DNA from: Seriola aureovittata | Taxonomy: Eukaryota > Chordata > Actinopteri > Carangiformes > Carangidae | DNA: 64,000 bases | Direction: 5' to 3' | NCBI RefSeq assembly: GCF_021018895.1 | Contig: NC_079384.1 | Location: forward strand, 10,734,640-10,798,639 | In this document: positions 12,301-64,000 of the stretch, piece after piece | Numbering within the stretch: position 1 is the stretch's first letter | How the letters are laid out: each line of letters begins with the position of its first letter | Notes under the pieces: model-generated | The model's input: the letters and a program-made list of their open reading frames with translations, nothing else | Database searches by the model: none | What the model was told of the DNA's origin: nothing | Program-made: the position numbers and the translations under genes

Positions 12301-15300
12301 AACTACTAAAACAGCCCCTGTATTTGTACTTAAGATAAAATAATGACAGGAGAAAAAAATTATGTCACTGTAACAAAATAATCATACACCATTAACCTAA
12401 CACCTGTTTCTTCATAATAAAAGCTCAACTATTCCTACCTTGCTACAGACTGAGCTTCTGGATAGCGTCCCAGCAGAGCCAGACACTCAGCCTTGAGGAT
12501 TTTGAATCGGTGGCAGGCAGAAGCCATAGCTAAGGCTCGGTCCATACAGTACACCACCTGGATCAGGAAAAGAGCCACACATTACATCTGTTACACTCTA
12601 TCATTACATTCAGACATGAGAAATGCAAATATCAGAGCTTCGTAAAAGCTAAAGATTTTACATGTTGCTTTTCCAGTTACACAAATTTTTCAAATTGTTT
12701 AAACAGAAGATTTCTGCAAATAGTCTGTCAACAACTTAAGAAACTCTATGACTAACAGTCATAAAAATAGACAACACTCTGAGATGAGGAAGTACCCATT
12801 GTGAGTTTGGTGAAAACAAGGAATGGGTGCAAAATACCTTTCTGAAATCCCGCTTTTCAAAGCCAAAATCTGCCATTCGCTCGTACTCCAGGATAGTTGC
12901 TGCGTTCTTATCCTAAAATAAAATAGTCATCTATCAGCACTGTCTTTAAAATGTGACGAGATGAGTGTGAGGATGCAGTCATGCAAATTAACTTCCATGA
13001 CTGTGGTATATGATTCAAATGTTTGTTTTCTATTGTGATTAAATAAAATGAAAAACATTTGGGTGATCCCCACCTCCTGCTGGGCCTCTCTGTTGCTGGG
13101 CTCCAGCTCCAGAACCTTCTGAAAGCAGCGACTGGCCGCCATGGCATTTCCCAAAGACAGGTGGCATTTACCCTCGCGCAGATGCCCCTGTGTGACAGAA
13201 AGGGCACATGTCCTATGTGTAAAAACTGTGTAAGAACTCTACATATCCAACTCTGTTCTGCAAATACAACCAGGGTTTGAGGACAAGTGTGCAAAGCTGA
13301 GAATGAAGATGATGCCGCTGAGTTGAGGGTCTCTTCAAACTGACCTTCATGAAACAGTCATCCAGCCGCACAGCCTGCTGGGAATCTTCAAGGGCCTCTC
13401 GAAAGCGACAGAGCATCATGAGGGTGGCTGCCCTGTTGCCATAATAACTTGCATTTTTGGGGCAAGCGTCTTAAGATGAGAGAAAAAAAATCCATGTTAC
13501 ACAGGCACACCGAGATGTGGGTAGTCACCAACAGTAGAGATATCCTTCCAATATACTGAAAATGTGCAATTATGTATGAACATGTATTGGAAAATGCACT
13601 AGGATGGGGAGCAATGACTCAATTGTTAATAAAAATTTCACTTGTTATGATATTTGTTTTGCTGATTTGCTAAGAGATGTACAGCAGGTGTTCAATGGGT
13701 GCTGTGTACAACCACCCAAATACTGAAAAATAAAATTACTGAGTGGTAATCTCACCGATGGCCTTGGTATAATAGTTGAAAGCCTCAGAGTAATCTTTCC
13801 TGCTGTAGAGTGCATTTCCTTGCTCTTTGAAGCCTTCAGCCTGACTGGAAAGAGAAACGGAAACCAATGTCAATGTGGAACAAGTACTTTACTAAGCTAA
13901 AACAAATTAACTGATAAGATACAAAACAAAAAAAAATTATTCAGCGAGAAACCGGTCAAATTGTCATTTATATCGATCTGAGAATTTCTTGCAGATGGGG
14001 CAGAGTGTGAGTATGTCTGAAGGGGCTCGAGTGTGGTGTGTTACACCTGGAACTGGGACAGCAGAGCAGGGTACACACAGTTCTGAAGTACTAAACATAG
14101 CAGTGAAATTCACCTGCTGCACTCCTACTAGACATGCCAAGTGCTAAAGGGTAAATCATCTTGATTCACATAAGGAAGACTCTACTGTTGTGTTGCCCTC
14201 TGTGTGTCGAAGCATTTAAATTCAGGCCACACCCAAAACAAAGACACGGTAGGCGTTTTCCATCAACTGATGTAACGTCACTGACTAAGTACGAAAAAAC
14301 TTGCACAGGCAGAGTCAGTGTTTGATAGAAAAAAGGGCTCGGTAGAGGCATGTGCCACAGTGACCAAGACCATAACGGATGCAAAAACCAAACCAAACAA
14401 TATATTATATATCAATACACAACATCTGTGATAAGGCACACACAGCTAAGAATATTTACTCACATATGTAAAGGTTGTGCTCCAGTGGCATAATGATTAC
14501 CTTTGTAAAAATATTCAACCAAAAGTGTGCTTTTTGAGTCATCTTGGCTGGGTGCCCACTTCTAGAGAGAGTAGACACAGAACCAAATCATCTCCATTTA
14601 TAGACAGTTTGTCTGACTGTGGACTGATCAATACCTAAACTCTTTGTCACCCTTTTCAGCTTTATGAAAATCAACAATTCTTGATCAGCAGATGTTTCTT
14701 GTGAACAGGAAACTCAAAATTTTTAAGTGTTTTTTTTTATAGGTCACAGTAGCTCTAACCTGCACCTCCAACCTGGTTTCATTGATTGGACTTGGATAAA
14801 TCCTGACTTATCTTTTGTTGATACCGTTACCCAAGGGGTACAAATACTTTTTCCAGCCTATGCCGTGAATGTTGGGATGATGTTTTCAATATGGACAAGA
14901 AGAACACAATGATTTGTGTGTTATTAGTTACAGTATTATATGTAATTTCGAAGCACTAAAATGTCTAAAAATGACTAGACCTATGTTTAATATTTTGTTG
15001 AGTCGTGCATTTACATTATCACAAATGTTTCTAGCAATTTTCAACCGTAATGGCCTGTTTCATTTGGTTGCCTGTCAATAACGTCATATCCCCTGTGTGC
15101 ATGTCGGCATTGTGGTTTTCTGCCAAAAGTGGTCAAAATTGACTTTTTCTATCCAGTTTTAAGTCACATTTTTAAGATATACTTTATAGATCTTGGTTGT
15201 TTTTAATTATATATTTAAACCATATGGAGGATTATAGTCATCTGACCACTGGATCATTAGTTAGCAGACAAGCCAAGCAAACGCTAGCAGCAGCTCAACT

Positions 15301-15991
15301 CCACCCTCCAAAACATCCTGAGTCCACAGAACAGTGTTGGAGAAACACAGATTTTTAACATGAACCTGGTTTATTCTGCATTTTTACTTAATTTAATCAC
15401 CTAGTTGTTTGTTTTGGAACAGAGGAGACCTCTGCGGATAATTCAGCTCCTGGTAAAAGGCTCCTGAACATCTGGATCATAAGCTTTCAGAGAAACAAAC
15501 TGAACAAACATTAGTGGCTGCAGCCTCTTCAGGACGATTTTTAACGTGAAACTATTTTATCTAATGTTGTGACCAGTATTAATGACCTGGTCCATTTGTT
15601 TTGAAGAAGAGAACTTTGGAGGACACAGGGGAAATCCTTACCAGTCGAATGTGACTGCAACGATGGCAATGGTGGTGAAGACAACAACTCCCACGATCCC
15701 ATGGTATTTCACAACATCACCAAACATTGTCTTTTGTTACTGCTTTGATTGAGAGAAGTTACATACCGTGCATTTAAAATAGATTGTCTTTGTTCATAAT
15801 TGTAACTTCAATGAAGATCTGATTATTCTCTTTCGGGAAAAATGTATATGTAAATGGAGGTAATTCTGAAGGTTTTACTATAGTAGTCACAGTGATGGTC
15901 TAATGCTCATCTGTCCATTATGTGGTGTTTTGTAGACACCACTAAAGATCCAGTTGAGTTGTGTTGGAATCCTAATAGATTGTGGTCTTTT

Positions 15992-16040
<49 letters not shown>

Positions 16041-17377
16041 ACAGTCTAGAGTTAACGGATCAAACTGAACATGATCCCTCCAATACAGGATTCCAAAAAT
16101 CATCATTTCAACCCATGGTTTTTGCCAGACTTGGGGACCTTCAATGTCTCTGATGATTTAGCTACTGATAAGCATCACTTTTGTCTTTGAATATGATTTA
16201 AAATTTGGTTCCTGGTTATCAAACTTTAGTATTAACATTCTTCTACATAGCATGACAGTGACGCCTTGATTTTCCTGCTCAACTTGGCTCAGACAGACTG
16301 ACTGTATTCAAACCTTACAGCTAAACCATAATGATCCTTATTGAGACCTTGACAACGCCCTCATTCTAATAACTTGGATTATTTCAGTGCTTAACAACAC
16401 ATGACATTTTTCTGAGCCTGGAAGGGTCTAATTTTCATTGTTATTGATTGTAAAAACTTATTTACGTAATATTTTTTATAATAATATATATTTTTTTATC
16501 TAATTATATCTAATTTTTTCTTAGAACCACATCCGTTACTGTTGAAGTGAAACACAAAGTGTACTTTGAGCGATGACCTGCCTACCAAGCTGATTCATTA
16601 ACAATAGCTAGCTAAAACCGCCAGACGTTCATCATTATTTTTCTAAAACTATTGAAAACGTCGTTGTTTTATCAGGGAATCTTCTTTTTTAAATAACTGA
16701 GATTTGTTTAGATGTTTGGGCATTAGTTGTAACTTCATCTGAGAGTTGAGCACCAAGGCTAGTTAAGAGCTAGCTACCTGCCTGTCTCGCATGGAAGTTT
16801 CTCGAAAGAGGAGAGGCACTAGCTGCTGAAAATAGAGCAAGAAACTGTATTGATGCTTAATTTCAAATGTTAAGATTGAAAAATGTACCCGTACAAGCAG
16901 ATTAGTAAACCTGTGGTTACCTACGTGAGTTACAAAATACAACAGTTTTTGGATGTCTTTCCCGGAGCATGTGTCAGAACACTACAGTTCACTTGTTTTG
17001 AGAAGCACTGGCCAGCAACTGTTCCCTCAGTTGCTTTTCAGAGTCCAACATTTTCTGTATAATTTCAACCGCTGAAAATAACGCTAACGCCCGCCATTTA
17101 TAAAAACCGCTACAATAAAGATTTAGCAGAGTGGAGACACGCTGCCACCGTTTTACTCCCGGCAAGCTAGCCTTGTTAGCTTGTCTCCGGGCTGACCGTG
17201 TTGTTGTTTCCGAACCTTGTCAGCGAGCGGAAGGATAAATTCAGTCGGTTTATTTTAGCTTAATATGCGCAGCACAATTAAACACAGTGGATAATTATGT
17301 GTTTACCGTTCCAGGTCATCCTGGTTGTAGATTTGGGGCTCTGTTTCCACCGGCACGTCGATGTCAACAGCTGCCAT
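9340..17377 (-). CDS. dnajc7: DnaJ homolog subfamily C member 7 (TPR2 co-chaperone), complete
   Basis: Cytosolic co-chaperone that binds Hsp70 and Hsp90 through TPR repeats and stimulates Hsp70 through its J domain. Coding exons in transcript order are 17377-17307, 13844-13756, 13469-13345, 13187-13074, 12912-12838, 12557-12439, 12248-12095, 11920-11756, 11519-11428, 11328-11255, 11151-11005, 10912-10757, 9584-9510 and 9377-9340. They total 1,494 nt, or 497 residues plus stop; the human protein has 494. TPR units fill about residues 25-350 (e.g. [33 protein letters not shown]). The J domain starts at KDYYKVLGV near residue 379. Its HPD (407-409) is intact and is split by the exon 11/12 junction. 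The protein ends [10 protein letters not shown]. All introns are GT-AG and all phases agree. Intron 1 (3.46 kb) hides an extra in-frame exon candidate. Confidence 0.96.
10208..10443. mobile_element. MITE-like element with inverted termini of about 50 bp (copy 1)
   Basis: The left end (TTTTTTCACCGCAGACATTC, then TAGTAGGAAAAGCAC) is the reverse complement, with a few mismatches, of the right end (GTGCTTTTCCTAC, then ACGTCTTCTGTGGAAAAAA). The interior of about 135 bp includes GGCTCTGTTT and GACAGTGAGCCAGCATGCA. Too short to encode a transposase. Four further copies are in this window. Inserted in DNAJC7 intron 12. Confidence 0.75.
14480..14945 (+). repeat. Relic of a dispersed teleost repeat, class unresolved
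   Basis: Includes TTTGTCTGACTGTGGACTGA, CCTCCAACCTGGTTTCATTG, GGGGTACAAATACTTTTTCC and ACAATGATTTGTGTGTTATT. I recognise this order from a repeat abundant in many fish genomes. It has no intact ORF and I cannot assign a superfamily with confidence. Confidence 0.55.
15638..15727 (-). CDS. Candidate alternative first coding exon of DNAJC7, or stand-alone 29-residue membrane micropeptide
   Basis: A small ORF starts at 15727 with A at -3 of the ATG. It reads [10 protein letters not shown], then a hydrophobic stretch of about 18 residues rich in V, I, A, F and T ([16 protein letters not shown]), then TFDW and a TAA at 15640-15638. The stop overlaps a good splice donor (GACTG then GTAAGG, last exonic base 15642). 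If that donor is used, 28 codons plus two bases join DNAJC7 exon 2 (13844) in the correct phase, giving ...[12 protein letters not shown] and a 502-residue form with an N-terminal membrane anchor. Alternatively it is an independent micropeptide, helped by an AATAAA at 15375-15370. I do not recognise the peptide. Its C- and G-rich third positions (GTC, ATC, ACC) look more like coding than the surrounding intron. Chance remains possible. Confidence 0.35.
   Translation of the reverse strand: MFGDVVKYHGIVGVVVFTTIAIVAVTFDW
15994..16037. repeat. (AT)n microsatellite
   Basis: About 44 bp of alternating A and T in DNAJC7 intron 1. Confidence 0.95.
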
Positions 17378-17454
17378 TTTTTCTGGAAAGGACGAACGCG
17401 AACGCACGTCATTTCCGGTAGCAGTTTTTTATTTATTTATTTATTTATTTATTT
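17378..17454 (-). promoter_or_regulatory. dnajc7: DNAJC7 core promoter with ETS and CRE-like sites
   Basis: Read on the minus strand, CTACCGGAAATGACGTGCG lies only about 30-45 nt before the ATG. ACCGGAAAT is an ETS/GABP-type core (17419-17411) and TGACGT a CRE half-site (17411-17406), the usual pairing at TATA-less housekeeping promoters. The 5' UTR would then be very short unless transcription starts further up. An (ATTT)n tract (17431-17454) lies immediately beyond. Confidence 0.45.
17431..17454. repeat. (ATTT)n short tandem repeat
   Basis: About six ATTT units directly upstream of the DNAJC7 promoter motifs. Confidence 0.9.
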
Positions 17455-19750
17455 GAAACTGGGTCACTACACATTTATTTCAAAAGCATAACATTGGGCG
17501 TTTCTTTTCTAAATTTACAATATTTTACATGTATTAATGTAAATCTGAGACTAAAACGAATATTCAAAAATTACTTATATTAACTTTTCAAAAATTGTGT
17601 TTCAAAACAAAAAAACAGCAATGTGGTACTGTTTCAACCATACACTGTATATTTAACCAGCTTTAAACCTCATCTTTTATCATGTTGCTCTGTCCTTAAG
17701 TATTAACCTATAACATTAACCTATCTTTAAACCTAATCTTTGTATTTAGTTTTCAATCTTACATCCACCCATTTCACTGTGAGATCAGAGCTCACCTGAG
17801 AGCCTGCAGCTCCAGCTGCCAAAAGTAAACAGCTGGACAAGCTGTAGCTAATTTTGCATTTAAATAATGTCCATTTTAAGAGCTGAGAAAGCGCATGTGC
17901 TTACTTTTTCAGTAAAAACATCGAATGTACGTTCTATTTATGGTTCATCATCTCCTAAAATATACAACATTGATTGAAAATCAATTAAAGAGGCAGTTTA
18001 GCACAGTGGTCTTTGTAAACATGCAAACATGATTTATCCTTAAGTGTCAGGTCTCTATCAAACAAACTAAACATGATTTTAAGCAAGGTCTGTGCATTAA
18101 TAGTAATAATTTTAATATTACCATTGTTATGAAAAGCATGATAACTAATATTACTCATAATTCGTTGTTTGTTAAACTGTTATAAATGTATATATGCGCA
18201 GGGAAAAGCACTGGCATCTTCCTTCTCTTACACCTTGGGTTGTCCTATCTTGCGCTTGTTTGTGAAATACCACTAGAGGGCACCAAAGTATCATAAAATA
18301 TAGGGTATACTCCTATTTGAGGGACACATCGGCAATTACTTTTTCCTGGTCTCAGACACCATATTGTTTTGACTAGCTTAAGGGATGACAAGAGTCACTT
18401 TCCTTGTGTTGCTGTGGTTCAGTGTTTCACCACACATACAAGTGCAATTCATATACAGTAGGCTAGATGATGCTTCTGACGAACACATTTAGGGTGCTAC
18501 ATTTGTTGCTTGTTTGTTGATCAAAAATAAGTAGATTTTCTCAAAAATAAAATGTTCTGTGCTAATGATATTCGCTGACCTTTAAGTAAATGAAATAACA
18601 ACAGTATCATACTAATGATGTAAATTAGTACAGTGTGCCTGGATTAAAAACTAGTGTTTCTTATTTATATCTATATTGTGTTCTTGTCCACAACTATATT
18701 AATAAACAAAGTACTGTATACTCACTGAAAAACTATAATGAACCCTAAAACGGCTCATGCATATAAAGAAAAAAACAACCACAACTGTTTAAAAAAACAG
18801 TACTATTTATAAGCTCATATAGAATACAGTATTGACATTTTAGCACATAATAATTTACATTATTGCAGTTGATGCACAGTTACACTAATCAATTTCACCA
18901 GGTGACAATTCAAAAATACATATTGCTTAGGATGATTCAGCACAATCAGGTGAGAGAAGGATTTCTGAAATGAAAGAACACAGTTTTTCAATACAACTCT
19001 ATAAAAAAGACACATTTAATAAAGACACATTTAAAAATGTGGTTACCTTTTTTAATTTTGGACAACAGCACAAATCAGGCCGTCGCTTCATATTGCACAA
19101 ACAGCATCAAGCTGTTGTAAAATCTTAAATCATTTATCTAACTGTCACCTGAAGATGTTAGAATGGCTCATGTCAAAGAAATGCAAGTTTCTTTTTAACT
19201 AAATAATGTCATTGTATGCATTACATGTAAGTCTGTCTCCATTTAGCAAGTATTCTTGGCATCATTATCATGGCGGTGGTTGATTGTCACCTCATAACAC
19301 AGAGAGCAAGAGAGCAAAAAATGAATGTGTATATATCTTAAATAAACTATAAAGAAAAGGCATCCACATCAGGCAATGGCTGATGACATACATTTGTTGA
19401 GATGCAACATTGTCAGCAATCCAAAGATATGGATCTCCTTTGTCTTTTCACAGGTGGAGGGGGTTATATGGAAGGAGCCATGGGAGATTAACACAATCTG
19501 GATTTTCCTCATTTAGATTTGGTTATGAAAACAAATGCAGGGATGAAGTATTATACTAGAAAACTCTGAAAATGAAGGAATTTTGGCAACAAACACTTAG
19601 TAACATTTACACACCCTAGTGTATTTGTCTATTATAGTCCTATAAGTAAAACTAACAATGCTTGTCATTATGGCTTCCAGAGGGGTCCTGACCCCGGGGA
19701 ACATGCACTCAACAGTTTGTTGAGAGGAAACAGCTGAGTGATGGTCCTTC
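17455..19750. other. DNA between DNAJC7 promoter and the SINE near the ZNF385C 3' end
   Basis: AT-rich, no long ORF on either strand and no recognisable coding exon. In the human order NKIRAS2 would sit here on the plus strand; no small-GTPase P-loop exon is seen. Confidence 0.65.
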
Positions 19751-19757
19751 CATTTTT

Positions 19758-19964
19758 TTTTTTTTTTAAGTATATTTTTTGGGCTTTTTATGCCTTTATT
19801 TGATAGTATAGTGGAGAGAGACAGGAAACGGGGAAGCAGAGAGGGGGAATGACATGCAGCGAAAGGCCGTCCGATGCGGGATTCGAACCGGGGCCAACTG
19901 CAGCGAGGACTGTAGCCTCTACACATGGGGCGCCTGCTTAGACCACTACGCTACCACGACACCC
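19758..19964 (-). mobile_element. tRNA-derived SINE with target-site duplication
   Basis: On the minus strand the head reads GGGGTGTCGTGGTAGCGTAG with an A box (TAGCGTAGTGGTC) and then a B box (GGTTCGAATCCC), the RNA polymerase III promoter of a tRNA-like SINE. A CT-rich body and a tail with AAATAAAGGCATAAAAAG and poly(A) follow. It is flanked by a duplication of about 15 bp differing at one base: GGTCCTTCCATTTTT at 19743-19757 and GGTCTTTCCATTTTT near 19965-19979. The good head, boxes and duplication imply a fairly recent insertion. It has the same orientation as ZNF385C. Confidence 0.88.
19795..19800 (-). terminator. First AATAAA downstream of the ZNF385C stop, carried by the SINE
   Basis: The hexamer lies in the SINE tail, about 405 nt after the stop codon at 20206. 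No other minus-strand AATAAA occurs until about 17479, so this copy may set the 3' end of the transcript. Confidence 0.4.
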
Positions 19965-20205
19965 CGGTCTTTCCATTTTTAAGGGAGTGAGACACTGGTC
20001 AGTCAGCGCTGATATCTCGATCCGCACCAGGGGATTGTGCATACTGTTCTCATGTCTTGAACCTGCCAAACTTGACATGCTGATATGCTGCCCTTGCTGT
20101 TGCTGCATAGTGTCCTGTTGTCACTCAGGGGTCCCCTGCTTTGTCCAGCTTTGGCCCTGTTAGGTCCACTCTACTGTAGGTCATCCATCCTAGTTTGGCT
20201 CATTG

Positions 20206-61562
<41,357 letters not shown>

Positions 61563-64000
61563 CTGGATGAAGAAAAAAAAATTGTCATTAATGAGAAGAT
61601 TAATTAGAGATTGCCTGATTAAATAAAGGTTATGTAATAAGAAGTGTTGAAAATGTGAATAGAGATATTTCAGGAGTGTGCTGGTATGTAGGTCGTTGAA
61701 GCCTCCACAGGGGGGCAACAGAGCAGCATGGACTCCATTCAGAGAAATATTGGTCTTTTTCTTTAGTCTGATTCAAACTGCAATTTTATGTGCACTGCCA
61801 TTGTAAAGCCTGAGAAAATTCAAAGTCTTATAAAAAGATACTTATCACTTGGATTTATCTACATCCTTTGACCAGAGTGTTCACTATCAGCACGTACAAA
61901 TTTCAATATGTCCAAATGCATGTGTCAGAAATCTTTGACATCCCATTAAAGGAGTTGAATTAGACATCCATTAGCTGAAATGAATGGCCTATCTCTGGCA
62001 CACATCACAGCATTACAACAGTCTGTAGATAAGCATCATGTTCCAGCATGTCTCTATTTATCAGATAATAAAAGCTGGCTCCCGGGGGGAAAACAAAGCA
62101 ACATGTTTCTTTGTGAGAGCACACAGCCTTAATACCTGTAATGGCTGAGCAGTTATGGCAGACCGACAGCATAAATCAAGCTGCAGCTAAGCGCGAGCTC
62201 CACTATGGATGTCGAAATGTCACCCAAAGTCTAACTGAATTCTTTGTTTTGATGCTGTTCATATGATAATGGCATCAATTAAGTACTCATTGTGTTGGAC
62301 GTTTTATCCTCCGCCTGGCTGAAGGTACCCACCCCACCACTGCTGCCGCCGCCACCACCGCCGAACGGAAACCATCATTTGTAAAATCTTTGCTGTTCTA
62401 AAAATTCAATTTGACCGGTGGAAAGATGAAAGTGGAATGGAAATGTGCTCACTGGAATTCATCAGCCTCCGACCAGCAACATGGACTTCAAAGCAGCAGC
62501 AGCCCATCACCACAATTATTTGAATGTAAGTCTAGCAGAGGATGAGTAACTGCCAGTGAAGCTGGTGTAGGAATAAGGAGGGTTTAAACACAACCAGGTG
62601 TTCACCCTAATCTTGACCACAACAAACACACGCCCAAGAAATACAAAGTGTCAGGAAATAGTGAAAAATGTCCATCACAGTTTCTGAAAGCCAAGGATGG
62701 ACTGGGGCACGAAAGCAGCCAAACACAGCTCATGAATACTACACACTCCCTGGCAGGATTGTTACGAAGCTCCATTTTTTCCCCACAATAGAATATACAT
62801 TTACATGCAAGTTTGACCCAGACAATTGTGCAAAACAGGTTCATAGTTAATCATAAGAAAAAAAATAAACCCTGTCGAATAGAGTTTAAATTTATACACA
62901 TCTACTGTAATTTGCTACAGGAAATATATTTCGATGGAAACGTAATGCTGACTGGATTATGTTTTCTAGAAACATACTGGGGAAATGTTGTTGATCAATA
63001 TACTGTATCTGGCAAGTCACAAAATGTCGATATGGAATGTGTCAGTAAAATGTCTAATGAAAGTCTGTTATTTGCTTTAGGCATAAAATATGGTGCATAA
63101 TGTATCTCGTCATGGTGACTACAGCATAAGTAAACAGTTTATGGTCATGTTAGGGAAACTTGGTTTAATACAGAAAAAGTCCACAGTTACTTAAAGCATG
63201 AGACAAGACCCTTTTACTGAAACCACCTCCTCCTTGCGAGGTGCTAGTGTAACAAACGAAAAAATATTGGAATCGGACAAAATCCAGGGTTTGCATAATC
63301 ATCTAAGAATGATTTATTTAAAACATAGTGATATAATAATGATTCATCAAGGTGTTTTAAGGGCCATACTCCAGCCAATCAGAGCTCCCGCTGCTGAACA
63401 TCTGATTAATTAATCAATGATTAATTCATCATTCAAAGACAGGAAATTTATGAAAATAATGGCCATAAAGATTTGAATTTTATAATCATACCTAGTTTTG
63501 TAATGTAATCACTATTGAATATGTTGACATTTAAGTACCACTGAATGTTTAGAACTAAAATAAATACCACTGAATATATTTTAGGTTTGCCAAAATACAG
63601 AGAGAAAATGCATACACCCAATATTCAAAATCTATATTCAAATTCAATTATTTCAGTTCAGATCTAAAAGTTCAGGTCAAGTCAAAAAATCTGGTTGATC
63701 AAATTGACTCGGTCAAATTCAGACACTAAAATATCAAAAATATAAGATTCAGTTATGATCATCTGGGATATCAAGGACACACATTATCTATATCTGCCTC
63801 TGCACACAAGTTCATGTCTTATTGTCCTAACAGTCAACAAAATATTCCAGATATTCAATTTACTGTACAATGATATGAAACAGAGACAACAGGCAAATCT
63901 TTGGAGACACAATCAGACAATATTCATACAGATTGTTTGACATTTATGCTTGATAAATAACTTCAAATAAATAAAATAAATCAACTAATAGATTAATGTA
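61563..64000. other. DNA upstream of the ZNF385C finger-1 exon (intron or 5' flank)
   Basis: An acceptor directly adjoins 61562, so at least the proximal part is intron. No further exon is recognised. A GC-mixed, repeat-free patch at about 62060-62480 contains a short CCG/CCA run (62336-62364). The rest is AT-rich. Confidence 0.6.

Larger units (their letters stand above)
13845..17306 (-). other. dnajc7: DNAJC7 intron 1
   Basis: Holds a dispersed repeat relic (14480-14945), a candidate membrane-segment exon (15642-15727), a minus-strand AATAAA at 15375-15370 and an (AT)n microsatellite (15994-16037). No other gene is seen. Confidence 0.7.

Noticed and set aside
19597..19926. 109-codon minus-strand ORF
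   Set aside because: Most of it is the tRNA-like SINE body read as protein.
17455..20205. NKIRAS2 expected here from human synteny
   Set aside because: No plus-strand small-GTPase exon or P-loop reading frame was found.
61563..61600. ATG at 61560 taken as a certain translation start
   Set aside because: The exon begins two bases before it, behind a clear splice acceptor, so an upstream coding exon beyond the window cannot be excluded; kept only as the minimal start.

Overview
This is a window of vertebrate nuclear DNA, almost certainly from a ray-finned (percomorph-like) fish. The genes have many short exons with GT-AG introns, intergenic DNA is AT-rich, CA/GT/GA microsatellites are long, and the dispersed repeats are ones typical of teleosts (a tRNA-derived SINE, a Tc1-like relic, short non-autonomous DNA elements). 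There is no bacterial, viral or plasmid content.

Three protein genes were reconstructed exon by exon. All lie on the minus strand, head to tail. (1) ACLY, ATP-citrate lyase: only the 5' part is present. The promoter is near 7.2 kb, a non-coding exon starts at 7084, the ATG is at 4054, and seven coding exons encode about the first 270 residues before the gene leaves the left edge. (2) DNAJC7 (TPR2), complete: 14 coding exons from the ATG at 17377 to the stop at 9340. It encodes 497 residues with TPR repeats, a J domain with an intact HPD, and the usual FFFQFG end. (3) ZNF385C, from 61562 to the stop at 20206: eight exons, four matrin-type C2H2 zinc fingers and a 29.5-kb intron. It may begin right of the window. 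A ten-base coding start at 49577-49568 joins the next exon in frame and gives a predicted three-finger isoform of 453 residues, matching the alternative starts known in ZNF385A and ZNF385D.

Layout: 1-7.2 kb ACLY; 7.2-7.97 kb very short intergenic DNA; about 7.97-17.4 kb DNAJC7; 17.4-20.2 kb intergenic DNA and the probable ZNF385C 3' UTR with a SINE; 20.2-61.6 kb ZNF385C, mostly intron filled with repeats, microsatellites and possible regulatory DNA; 61.6-64 kb upstream or first-intron DNA. The three genes share no pathway: ACLY makes cytosolic acetyl-CoA, DNAJC7 is an Hsp70/Hsp90 co-chaperone, and ZNF385C is a probable nucleic-acid-binding nuclear protein. Their adjacency is old vertebrate synteny (human 17q21.2), but CNP, ODAD4/TTC25 and NKIRAS2 are not seen between them.

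The most interesting observations are: an exon-like ORF in DNAJC7 intron 1 that encodes a hydrophobic segment and splices in frame to exon 2; the hidden alternative first exon of ZNF385C; a repeat family with inverted termini of about 50 bp and five copies in the window; and a SINE that supplies the first AATAAA after the ZNF385C stop.
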